From assembly GCF_016461825.1 (NCBI RefSeq), contig NZ_JAEMNU010000118.1, forward strand, positions 16,540 to 80,539: a DNA stretch of 64,000 nucleotides, written 5' to 3'. This stretch comes from Rugamonas violacea (GTDB lineage: Bacteria > Pseudomonadota > Gammaproteobacteria > Burkholderiales > Burkholderiaceae_D). A model generated the notes under the pieces. That model was given only the letters and a program-made list of their open reading frames with translations, was not told where the DNA came from and searched no databases. Position numbers and translations under genes: made by a program. Of the stretch, positions 1 to 7,033 are shown in pieces; position 1 is the first letter of the stretch, and the number at the start of each line of letters is the position of its first letter.

Positions 1-96
1 CTGGCCTGCGGCGTCATGGCCGGCCTGGTCCTCAGTCTGCTGGCCTGGTTGCTGGCGCAGGGCGATACGACGGCCGACACGGCCAACGCGGCCTAG
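1..96 (+). CDS. Membrane protein, C-terminal fragment (gene begins before the window)
   Basis: Only the last 31 codons are visible, read in frame from the first base to a TAG. The residues form one hydrophobic helix-like run (about LACGVMAGLVLSLLAWLLA) followed by a short polar tail, TTADTANAA. This suits the last transmembrane helix of a transporter or other inner-membrane protein, but the family cannot be named. Just downstream an 8-bp perfect stem, CCGAGGCC with loop GGC (119-137), may form in the transcript; it has no T-tract. Confidence 0.55.
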   Translation: MACGVMAGLVLSLLAWLLAQGDTTADTANAA

Positions 97-146
97 GCCC
101 GCCGCGCCCAGCGGCGCACCGAGGCCGGCGGCCTCGGGCCTGGGAG

Positions 147-398
147 CTAGGGCCAGGGCGCCGGCGTCACGTCGACATATTGCGGGCCGCCGTCGGCCGG
201 CTCGGCAGCGCCCGGCGCCGCCTGCTTGAGCCCGTCGTCGTGGCCCAGGGCCAGGATTTCCTTGCGCGCCTCGACAAAATTTGCACTCGACAGCGGCTGC
301 TGCTGGTCCGGCCAGTTGTCGATCGCCCATTCCTGCAGCGCCTCGAAGCGGCGCCACAATTCGCCGACGAACTGCCGGCGTTGATCGCTGTTTTCCAT
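147..398 (-). CDS. Hypothetical protein, 83 aa
   Basis: Not recognised. The protein is 83 residues. The first half is rich in Trp, Phe and charged residues and looks like an amphipathic helix (RRQFVGELWRRFEALQEW). The C-terminal third is Pro/Ala/Gly-rich and probably disordered. There are no Cys residues, no signal peptide and no membrane segment. The start is well supported by AAGGGGGAAGC just before the ATG, and a TATACT -10-like hexamer lies about 45 bases upstream (441-446 on the plus strand). It appears to be a single-gene unit. Real coding status is likely because of the ribosome binding site, but function is unknown. Confidence 0.6.
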   Translation of the reverse strand: MENSDQRRQFVGELWRRFEALQEWAIDNWPDQQQPLSSANFVEARKEILALGHDDGLKQAAPGAAEPADGGPQYVDVTPAPWP

Positions 399-532
399 GC
401 TTCCCCCTTGAGTGGTTCACGCCCAGTACCAGTAAGTGCCAGTATATGTTAGGCGCGCAGCGCGGCATGGTGCGCCAGCGCACATGGCGCCGCAGCGCGC
501 GACGCCAACCCCGCCGCCCCGACTCGCCGGCC

Positions 533-973
533 CTATTCGCCGACCAGTTTGCGGAAACTGATCGCCAAACGGTTCCAGCTGTTGATGGAGTTGATGGCCA
601 AGGTCAGGTCGACCGCCTCCTTCGGACTGAAGTGCTGCGTCAGCGCCTGGTAGTCGGCGTCCGGCGCGTGGGTGTCGGCGATGCGGGTCAGCGCCTCGGT
701 CCAGGCCAGCGCGGCCCGTTCGCGCGGCGTGAACAACGTGGTCTCGCGCCACACCACCACGGTCTGCAGGCGGCGCTCGCTCTCGCCGGCCTTGCGCGCG
801 TCGCTGACGTGCATGTCGACGCAGAAGGCGCAACCGTTGATCTGCGAGGCGCGCAAGCGCACCAGCTCCAGCAGCGAGGTCTCCAGACCCAGCTTGCTGA
901 CCGCCGCCTCAAAGGCCAGCATCGCTTTGAAGCCTTCCGGCGAGGCGGTGTAAAAATCGATTCTTGGTTCCAT
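533..973 (-). CDS. Carboxymuconolactone decarboxylase / AhpD-like family protein
   Basis: A 146-aa single-domain member of the AhpD/CMD fold. The conserved motif is GCAFCVDMHVSDAR near the middle: a CxxC redox pair followed by the H used in proton relay, typical of thiol peroxidases of the AhpD type. The frame is open further upstream to a GTG, but ATG at 973 is chosen because AAAGGAAG lies correctly before it and the family normally begins near this MEPRIDF segment. The gene is transcribed divergently from a MocR-type regulator, and a tandem 12-base repeat lies in the shared control region, so regulation by that neighbour is likely. Expected role: small-molecule or peroxide stress reduction in the cytoplasm. 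The exact substrate is unknown. Confidence 0.88.
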   Translation of the reverse strand: MEPRIDFYTASPEGFKAMLAFEAAVSKLGLETSLLELVRLRASQINGCAFCVDMHVSDARKAGESERRLQTVVVWRETTLFTPRERAALAWTEALTRIADTHAPDADYQALTQHFSPKEAVDLTLAINSINSWNRLAISFRKLVGE

Positions 974-984
974 GGCGCTTCCTT

Positions 985-1009
985 TGTTAAAGTTCACTGT
1001 TAAAGTTCA
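985..1009. promoter_or_regulatory. Tandem 12-base direct repeat in a divergent control region
   Basis: TGTTAAAGTTCA occurs at 985-996 and again, perfectly, at 998-1009, giving a 13-base period. It lies between the AhpD-like gene and the divergent MocR regulator, 12 bases before the start of the former. MocR-family proteins often bind direct repeats, so this is a good operator candidate. That it is bound is an inference. Confidence 0.55.
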
Positions 1010-1088
1010 GTTGGTGCAGCCATTGTAGGTGCGCCAGACGGCGCCGCAGGATGCCAATCCGGACAAAAAAGACCAGACCACCGACCAC

Positions 1089-2525
1089 ATGGAACTACAC
1101 ATCGCCATCGAAGGCAACAAGGACCTGGCCGGCCAGTTGTACCGCCAGCTCGACGCCGCCATCCGCAGCGGCCGCCTGGCCGACGGCCAGCAGCTGCCAC
1201 CGTCACGCCTGCTGGCCACCCAGCTGGGCCTGTCGCGCAAGACCGTCTCCGACGTCTACGCCCGCCTGACCCTGGACCGGCTGCTGTTCGGCCGGGTCGG
1301 CGTCGGCAGCTTCGTCAGCGCGCCGGCCGACGCCAGGCCGCGCCGCCAGCAAGCCGCCGACCTGGCCAGCGCCGCCGTCGTGGCGCGCTGGGAAGCCATC
1401 GCCACGCCGCTGCGCAGGTCCTTCCCGCACGGCCGCTCAGCTTACGAGTTCCTCGGCGGCTGCGCCTCGCCGTCGCACTTCCCGCAGGACGAGTGGCGCC
1501 GCTGCGTGCTGCACGCGCTGCGCCAGGACGGCCGCACGCGCGGCCACTACGCGCCGACCGAGGGCCTGCCGGCGCTGCGCGAGGCGATCGCCCGCCACGC
1601 CGCCTTTTCGCGCGGCGTGGTCTGCGAAGCCGGCCAAGTGCTGGTCACCAACGGCGCCCAGCAGGCGCTGGACCTGCTGGGCCGCGTGCTGATCGAAGCG
1701 GACAGCCTGGTCGCCGTCGAGGAGCCCGGCTATCCGCCGGCGCGCACGCTGTTCGCCAGCCAGGGCGCGCGCGTGGTCGGCGTGCCGGTCGACGCCGAGG
1801 GCATGCTGGTCGAGCGGATCCCGGCGGGCGTGCGACTGATCTATGTGACGCCGGCCCACCAATTCCCGCTGGGGATGCCGATGAGCGTGGCACGCCGCCA
1901 CGCCCTGCTGGCGCGCGCCCGCGAGATCGGCGCAATCGTCATCGAGGACGACTACGACAGCGCCTTCCGCTACGAGGGCCGGCCCACCGACTCCTTGCAG
2001 AGCATGGACCAACACGGCATCGTCGCCTACGTCGGCACCTTCTCCAAGGTGCTGTTGCCGGAGCTGCGGCTCGGCTACGCCATCCTGCCGCCGGCGATCC
2101 TGAACGCCGCCGTCACCGTCAAGCACCTGAGCGACTGGCACAGCGCCAGCATGACCCAGCAGGCGCTGGCCAAGTTCATCGCCGACGGCTATCTGCACAA
2201 GCACATCCGCCGCTGCCACGCCATCTACGCCAGCCGGCGCGAGCGCATCCTGGCCCTGTTCGCCGACCATCTGGCGCCCTGGTTCGAGCTGGTGCCGGCC
2301 AGCGCCGGCTTCCACATCGCCGCGCTGTGCAAGGCGCCGCTGGACATGGACCTGCTGCTACGCCTGGCGCGCCGCGCCGACGTCGGCCTGTACGCGCTGG
2401 CCAACTTCTACGCCGACAGCGCGCCGCGCCAGGGCCTGATCCTCGGCTACGGCGCCATCGACACGCTCGACATCGAAGTCGCCCTGCTGCGCGTGCGCGA
2501 TATCCTCGCCGAGATAATGGTATAA
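1089..2525 (+). CDS. MocR/PdxR-family transcriptional regulator (GntR HTH + aminotransferase-like domain)
   Basis: A 478-aa protein with the two-part MocR layout: an N-terminal winged HTH of GntR type (LYRQLDAAIRSGRL ... GLSRKTVSDVYARL, residues about 15-70) and a fold-type-I aminotransferase-like domain over the remaining 370 residues. The PLP-binding lysine is visible in VGTFSKVLLPELRLGY, and the conserved NGAQQALDLL and EDDYDSAFRYEGRP segments are present. Such proteins sense PLP or an amino compound and bind direct repeats. The frame is open upstream to a GTG at 1029, but the ATG at 1089 matches the family N-terminus. It faces away from the AhpD-like gene across a short region that carries a tandem repeat, and the AhpD-like gene is the obvious target. 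Confidence 0.9.
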   Translation: MELHIAIEGNKDLAGQLYRQLDAAIRSGRLADGQQLPPSRLLATQLGLSRKTVSDVYARLTLDRLLFGRVGVGSFVSAPADARPRRQQAADLASAAVVARWEAIATPLRRSFPHGRSAYEFLGGCASPSHFPQDEWRRCVLHALRQDGRTRGHYAPTEGLPALREAIARHAAFSRGVVCEAGQVLVTNGAQQALDLLGRVLIEADSLVAVEEPGYPPARTLFASQGARVVGVPVDAEGMLVERIPAGVRLIYVTPAHQFPLGMPMSVARRHALLARAREIGAIVIEDDYDSAFRYEGRPTDSLQSMDQHGIVAYVGTFSKVLLPELRLGYAILPPAILNAAVTVKHLSDWHSASMTQQALAKFIADGYLHKHIRRCHAIYASRRERILALFADHLAPWFELVPASAGFHIAALCKAPLDMDLLLRLARRADVGLYALANFYADSAPRQGLILGYGAIDTLDIEVALLRVRDILAEIMV

Positions 2526-2628
2526 CTACTGGCCTAATTTGTATGAAAGCCAGCCACGGCGACAACCCTGCAAGTAAAATAGCGTCATGCAAGGCACTAA
2601 CCTGGCTGCCCTCCCACGGACCGAGACG

Positions 2629-3078
2629 ATGCGACTGACTTCCTTCACCGACTACACGCTGCGCACCTTGCTCTACCTTGGCGTCAACCGCGACCGGCTG
2701 GTCACCATCCAGGACATCGCCGACCTGCACGCGATCTCCAAGAACCATCTGATGAAAGTGGTCTACCAGCTCGGCCTGTCGGGCATCGTCGAGACGGTCA
2801 GGGGCCGCAACGGTGGGCTGCGCCTCAAGCGCGAGCCGGAGCAGATCAACATCGGCGCGCTGGTGCGCGAAACGGAAACCGACTTCTTCATGGCCGAATG
2901 CTTCGACCGCGCCAACAACTCCTGCCCGCTGACACCGGACTGCAAGCTCAAGTCCAGCCTGGGCGAGGCGACCCAGGCCTACCTGGCCGTGCTCGACAAG
3001 CTGACCCTGCGCGACCTGCTGCCCAAGGCCACCCCCACCGACGGCAGCTCCCCCCTCACCTTCATGCCCCTTCCCTGA
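2629..3078 (+). CDS. nsrR: NsrR-like Rrf2-family regulator (nitric oxide sensing)
   Basis: A 149-aa Rrf2-family winged-helix protein. The N-terminus MRLTSFTDYTLRTLLYLG is the NsrR signature and fixes the start at an internal ATG rather than the ATG 42 bases upstream. Three cysteines at residues 91, 99 and 105 (spacing C-x7-C-x5-C) would ligate an Fe-S cluster, and Asp8 corresponds to the fourth ligand described for NsrR. The first spacing is longer than the C-x4-C of the E. coli protein. The family represses NO-detoxification genes until nitrosylation of the cluster. No flavohemoglobin or other usual target is next to it here, so its regulon lies elsewhere. IscR or RirA identity is unlikely from the N-terminus. 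Confidence 0.86.
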   Translation: MRLTSFTDYTLRTLLYLGVNRDRLVTIQDIADLHAISKNHLMKVVYQLGLSGIVETVRGRNGGLRLKREPEQINIGALVRETETDFFMAECFDRANNSCPLTPDCKLKSSLGEATQAYLAVLDKLTLRDLLPKATPTDGSSPLTFMPLP

Positions 3079-3091
3079 TCCCCCGTCCCCC

Positions 3092-3275
3092 GGGGTCAGC
3101 ATCCCCCGGGGTCAGTGCCGACATTCGGACACGAGCTCAAGCGTAGACACGGTCGCAACTACCCCCAACCGCCTGAATTATGGCGATACGGCTCAGGCCG
3201 TGTCCGAATGTCGGCACTGACCCCGCACGCTGCTGACCCCGCACGGGTCCTGACCCCGCACGGGTCACGGACGGG
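3092..3275. repeat. Dispersed inverted repeat, family A copy 1, with flanking GGGGTCAG repeats
   Basis: Perfect 26-base inverted arms at 3108-3133 and 3199-3224 (left arm begins GGGGTCAGTGCCGACATT) enclose 65 bases. An outer pair, GGGGTCAGCA (3092-3101) and TGCTGACCCC (3231-3240), nests around it. A 17-base unit, TGACCCCGCACGGGTCC, follows in two tandem copies up to about 3268. The element fills the gap between convergent nsrR and the GntR gene, so it may also act as a two-way terminator. Copies with the same arms occur near 39.4 and 42.2 kb. Confidence 0.9.
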
Positions 3276-3941
3276 TCAGGCGGCGGTTTTTTGTGTGAGC
3301 TGGGGCAGCGAGGCCATCAGGTCGGCGAAGCGCTGGCCCTGGATCATGACGTGGCCGCGCAGCAGCTGGGCCGCCAACTCGCCGTCGCCGCGCACAATCG
3401 CCTGCACCACGCCGTCGTGCTCGTCGTAGGAAGTGGCCAGCCGGTTGCGCACGCGTAGTTGCAGACGGCGATACGGCCGCAGCCGGCGGTACAGATTGCG
3501 CGTCTGCTCGATCAGGAACTGGTTGTGGCTGCCGGCGTAGATCGCTTCGTGGAACACCTCGTTCTTGTAGTAGTAGGCGTCCGGCTCCTCGGCGTCGCGC
3601 GCGTCCTTGCAGGCCTGGTGCGCCGCCAACAACGCCTGCTGTTCCTCCGCCGTCATGCGCCGCGCCGCCAAGCGGCCGCAGGTCGCCTCCATCTCCGACA
3701 TCACCTCGAACATCTCGACCAGCTGCTGCGGCCCCAGCTCGGCGACGATGGCGCCGCGCCGGGGCCGGATCACCACCAAACCCATCGAGGCGAGCTGGAT
3801 CAAGGTCTCGCGGATCGGCGTGCGCGATACGCCGAACTGTTGCGCCAGTTCGGTCTCGTCCAAATGCTGGCCGGGCGACAGGCTGCCGACGGCGATCATT
3901 TCTTCTATGGCTTCGCGCAAGGCGGCGGAATGGTTGCTCAT
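3276..3941 (-). CDS. GntR/FCD-family transcriptional regulator, probable malonate operon regulator
   Basis: A 221-aa regulator with an N-terminal winged HTH (DETELAQQFGVSRTPIRETLIQL, about residues 28-50) and a C-terminal FCD ligand domain of helices rich in Arg, Asp and His (YYYKNEVFHEAIYAGSHNQFL, about 120-140, includes the metal-site His residues typical of FCD proteins). It is divergent from the TRAP-mdc unit. GntR regulators such as MdcY control mdc genes in other bacteria, so regulation by malonate or malonyl-CoA is likely here. A palindrome TGTATACA in the intergenic region, typical of FCD operators, supports this. The name mdcY is not assigned because identity to that protein was not tested. 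Confidence 0.85.
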   Translation of the reverse strand: MSNHSAALREAIEEMIAVGSLSPGQHLDETELAQQFGVSRTPIRETLIQLASMGLVVIRPRRGAIVAELGPQQLVEMFEVMSEMEATCGRLAARRMTAEEQQALLAAHQACKDARDAEEPDAYYYKNEVFHEAIYAGSHNQFLIEQTRNLYRRLRPYRRLQLRVRNRLATSYDEHDGVVQAIVRGDGELAAQLLRGHVMIQGQRFADLMASLPQLTQKTAA

Positions 3942-3992
3942 GGTTCCTGGCTGCCGTGTATATGAATCTTCATTATAAAACCTAAATTTGGC

Positions 3993-4030
3993 TTGACAAT
4001 GTATTCAGCCGATATATTCTTGTATACATA
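3993..4030 (+). promoter_or_regulatory. TRAP-mdc promoter with FCD-type operator
   Basis: TTGACA (3993-3998) and TATTCT (4015-4020), 16 bases apart, make a good sigma-70 promoter for the downstream TRAP gene. The palindrome TGTATACA (4021-4028, within TTGTATACA) begins right after the -10 and overlaps the expected transcription start. That is a good place for repression by the divergent GntR/FCD protein. The 8-base core TTGTATAC occurs again before the binding-protein gene near 16.7 kb. Confidence 0.7.
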
Positions 4031-4098
4031 AAAAAGGATGTTGCATATTTGCTTGCTTGATCCATAATGTTGTTCTAATTCAACTCCTTGGAGGACGT

Positions 4099-5127
4099 AT
4101 GACTTTACTCAAACGCAGGGCAATGCTGGGTGCGCTCGCCACCGGCCTCTCCACCCCACTTTGGCTGCAGTCGGCCTGGGCCCAATCGGCCACCACACTG
4201 AAGATCTCCCACCAGTTCCCCGGCGGCACCGTCAGCGAAGGCGACTTCCGCGACCGCCTGACCCGCATGTTCGCCAGCGAGGTGGAAAAGCGCAGCAAGG
4301 GCACGCTCAAGTTCGAGATCTATCCCGGCTCCTCGCTGATGAAGACCAACGCCCAGTTCTCCTCGATGCGCAAGGGCGCGCTGGACCTGTCGCTGGTGCC
4401 GCTGTCCTACGCCGGCGGCGAGGTGCCCGAGGTGAACATCGGCCTGATGCCCGGCCTGGTCACCTCCTACGAGCAGGGCTACGGCTGGAAGAACGCCGAG
4501 GTGGGCAAGGAGTTGAGCCGCATCCTGCTGGACAAGGGCATCGTGGTGGTCAGCTGGATCTGGCAGGCCGGCGGCGTCGCCTCGCGCACCAAGCCGATCG
4601 TCGAGCCGGAGGACGCCAGGGGCCTGAAGATCCGCGGCGGCTCGCGCGAAATGGATTTGATCTTGAAGGCGGCCGGCGCCGCCGTCGTCTCGCTGCCGTC
4701 CAACGAGATCTACGCCGCCATGCAGACCGGCGCGATGGACGCGGCCTTGACCTCGTCGACCTCGCTGATCTCCTTCCGCCTGGAGGAAGTGTCGAAGGCG
4801 CTGACCAGCGGCCGTGGCGCCGCCTACTGGTTCATGTTCGAACCGCTGATGATGTCGAAGGCGGTGTTCGACCGTCTCAGCAAGGAGCAGCAGGCCACCA
4901 TCATGGCGGTCGGCGGCGAGCTGGAGACCTTCGCCCGCAAATCGGCGCAGACCGACGACTCGCTGGTGGCCGCCGTCTACCAGAAGGCCGGCGCCAAGGT
5001 GGTCGACTTGAGCCCCGCCACCGTCAAGAAATGGCAGGCCATCGCCCGCACCACCGCCTGGAAGGACTACGGCGAACGCAATGAGAACTGCGCCAAGCTG
5101 CTGCTGCTGGCGCAGAAAACGCTATGA
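4099..5127 (+). CDS. TRAP transporter periplasmic binding subunit (DctP family), probable malonate binding
   Basis: A 342-aa DctP-type periplasmic receptor. It has a signal peptide with KRR followed by a hydrophobic run, likely cleaved near AWA-QS. Typical DctP segments follow: LKISHQFPGGTVSEGDF, RGGSREMDLILKAAGA with the conserved Arg that salt-bridges the substrate carboxylate, and LPSNEIYAAMQTGAMDAA. The ATG at 4099 is chosen because GGAGG lies seven bases upstream; an in-frame ATG 42 bases earlier has no such site. The gene overlaps the next permease by ATGA. Since it leads the mdc genes, malonate or a related C3-C4 dicarboxylate is the expected ligand, as with the MatPQM TRAP system. The substrate is inferred from context. 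Confidence 0.92.
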   Translation: MTLLKRRAMLGALATGLSTPLWLQSAWAQSATTLKISHQFPGGTVSEGDFRDRLTRMFASEVEKRSKGTLKFEIYPGSSLMKTNAQFSSMRKGALDLSLVPLSYAGGEVPEVNIGLMPGLVTSYEQGYGWKNAEVGKELSRILLDKGIVVVSWIWQAGGVASRTKPIVEPEDARGLKIRGGSREMDLILKAAGAAVVSLPSNEIYAAMQTGAMDAALTSSTSLISFRLEEVSKALTSGRGAAYWFMFEPLMMSKAVFDRLSKEQQATIMAVGGELETFARKSAQTDDSLVAAVYQKAGAKVVDLSPATVKKWQAIARTTAWKDYGERNENCAKLLLLAQKTL

Positions 5128-5687
5128 GCCACGGCTTCGAACTGAAGCCGCCGCCCGGGCCGGCGCTGCCGGACAACCCGGCGCTGGCGGCCGTCGCGGG
5201 CCTGCTGAACCGGCTCAACAACGCGCTGCTCAAGCTGTCGATGGCGGCGCTGGTGCTGACCGCGCTGGTGCTGACCTACTCGGTGGTGTCGCGCTACTTC
5301 TTCCAGGCGCCCACCGACTGGCAGGACGAGGCCTCGGTCTTCATGCTGGTCGGCGTGACCTTCTTCTGCACCGCCTATGTGCAGTCGCATCGCGGCCATA
5401 TCGGCATCGAGGCGCTGGCGGTGCTGCTGCCGCGCCGGGTCAACCAAGTGCGCCTGTTCTTCGTCGACCTGCTGTCCTGCCTGTTCTGCGCCTTCTTCTC
5501 GTGGAAGTCCTGGAGCCTGTTCCACGAGGCTTGGCGCGACGGTCAAACCACCTCCTCGACCTTCGCCCCGCCGCTGTGGATCCCCTACGCGATGATGGCG
5601 GCCGGGATGACCATTTTGACGCTGCAGATCCTGCTGCAAACCCTGGCCCACCTCAGCAACAAACCTCAACAAGGGGACGCGCCATGA
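5124..5687 (+). CDS. TRAP transporter small permease subunit (DctQ family)
   Basis: A 187-aa four-helix membrane protein. The hydrophobic segments lie at about residues 35-55, 70-90, 110-130 and 145-170, with the DctQ motif DWQDEASVFMLVGVTFF in the second. It forms the Q half of a TRAP carrier and pairs with the large M subunit directly downstream. It overlaps the binding-protein gene by ATGA at its start and the next gene by ATGA at its end, so the three parts are translationally coupled. The N-terminal 20 residues are Pro/Gly-rich and cytoplasmic. Sodium-driven uptake of a dicarboxylate is the expected activity. Confidence 0.93.
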   Translation: MSHGFELKPPPGPALPDNPALAAVAGLLNRLNNALLKLSMAALVLTALVLTYSVVSRYFFQAPTDWQDEASVFMLVGVTFFCTAYVQSHRGHIGIEALAVLLPRRVNQVRLFFVDLLSCLFCAFFSWKSWSLFHEAWRDGQTTSSTFAPPLWIPYAMMAAGMTILTLQILLQTLAHLSNKPQQGDAP

Positions 5688-7033
5688 GCGAACTGACACT
5701 CGGCGCCCTGTACGGCGCCGTCACCCTGGTGGTCATGTTCTCCGGCATGCCGATCGCCTTCGCGCTCGGCGTGGTGGCCACCGGCTTCATGTACTTCTGC
5801 ATGCCGGCCTCCTCGCTCGACACCATCACCCAGAACGTCTACGAGGAGATGGCCTCGATCACACTGCTGTCGATCCCGCTGTTCATCCTCAAGGGCGCGG
5901 CGATCGGCAAATCGCCCGCCGGCAAGGACCTGTACTCGGCCATCCACACTTGGCTGCACAAGGTGCCGGGCGGCCTGGGCATCGCCAACGTGTTCGCCTG
6001 CGCGCTGTTCGCCGCCATGGCCGGCTCGTCGCCGGCCACCTGCTCGGCGATCGGCTCGGCCGGCATTCCGGAAATGCGCAAGCGCGGCTACTCGCCCGGC
6101 TTCGCCGCCGGCATCATCGCCGCCGGCGGCACGCTGGGCATCCTGCTGCCGCCGTCGATCACCATGATCCTGTACGCGGTCGCCGCCGAGCAATCGCTGG
6201 GCCGCCTGTTCCTCGCCGGGATCGGCCCCGGCATCCTGCTGGTGCTGCTGTTCGCCGGCTACGCCGTGCAGCGCGCCCGCAAGGAATACCGTCTGGCGCT
6301 GAAGATCTATGAACAGGGCGGCGTCAAGTCGGCCTATCTGGAGGACGAGCACTTCACGCTGGCGCAAAAGGTCGAGATGCTGCCGCGCGTGCTGCCCTTC
6401 CTGATCCTGCTGATCGGCGTGATGGTGGCGCTGTACGGCGGCTTCGCCACGCCGTCCGAGACGGCCGGCCTGGGCGCCTTGCTGGCGCTGGTGCTGATCG
6501 CCGTGGTCTACCGGGTCTGGCGGCCGAAGGACCTGGCGCCCATCCTCAGCTCGACCATCAAGGAGTCGACCATGCTGCTGCTGATTATCGGCATGTCGCT
6601 GTTCTACTCCTACGTGATGAGCTATCTGCACATCAGCCAGTCGGCCGCCAACTGGGTGGTCGGCATGCATCTGTCAAAATGGCTGCTGCTGGCGGTGATC
6701 CTGCTGATGGTCGTCGTGTTCGGCTTCTTCCTGCCGCCGGTATCGATTATCCTGATGACCGCGCCGATCATCCTGCCGCCGCTGAAAGCCGCCGGCTTCG
6801 ACCTGATCTGGTTCGGCATCGTCATGACGGTGGTGATGGAGATGGGACTGATCCATCCGCCGGTGGGGCTGAACATCTTCGTCATCAAGAACATCGCGCC
6901 GGACATTCCGCTCAAGGACGTGATCTGGGGCGTGTTCCCCTTCCTGCTGCTGATGTTCGTCGCCGTGCTGCTGTTGTGCGTCTTCCCCGGCATCGCCACC
7001 GGCCTGCCGAATATGATCATGGGAGTGAAATGA
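5684..7033 (+). CDS. TRAP transporter large permease subunit (DctM family)
   Basis: A 449-aa polytopic protein of about 12 membrane segments, the usual DctM length. Hallmarks are GMPIAFALGVV near the N-terminus, MAGSSPATCSAIGSAGIPEM and GIIAAGGTLGILLPPSI in the first half, and LIHPPVGLNIFVIK near the C-terminus; these are the Pro/Gly-rich loops that form the sodium and substrate sites. The reading frame is open far upstream, but ATGA overlap with DctQ and AAGGGGACGC before the ATG fix this start. The stop codon overlaps the first codons of mdcA, tying transport directly to malonate breakdown. Confidence 0.94.
   Translation: MSELTLGALYGAVTLVVMFSGMPIAFALGVVATGFMYFCMPASSLDTITQNVYEEMASITLLSIPLFILKGAAIGKSPAGKDLYSAIHTWLHKVPGGLGIANVFACALFAAMAGSSPATCSAIGSAGIPEMRKRGYSPGFAAGIIAAGGTLGILLPPSITMILYAVAAEQSLGRLFLAGIGPGILLVLLFAGYAVQRARKEYRLALKIYEQGGVKSAYLEDEHFTLAQKVEMLPRVLPFLILLIGVMVALYGGFATPSETAGLGALLALVLIAVVYRVWRPKDLAPILSSTIKESTMLLLIIGMSLFYSYVMSYLHISQSAANWVVGMHLSKWLLLAVILLMVVVFGFFLPPVSIILMTAPIILPPLKAAGFDLIWFGIVMTVVMEMGLIHPPVGLNIFVIKNIAPDIPLKDVIWGVFPFLLLMFVAVLLLCVFPGIATGLPNMIMGVK

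Noticed and set aside
3092..3275. CRISPR array
   Set aside because: Repeats are inverted, few, and of changing spacing; no cas genes.
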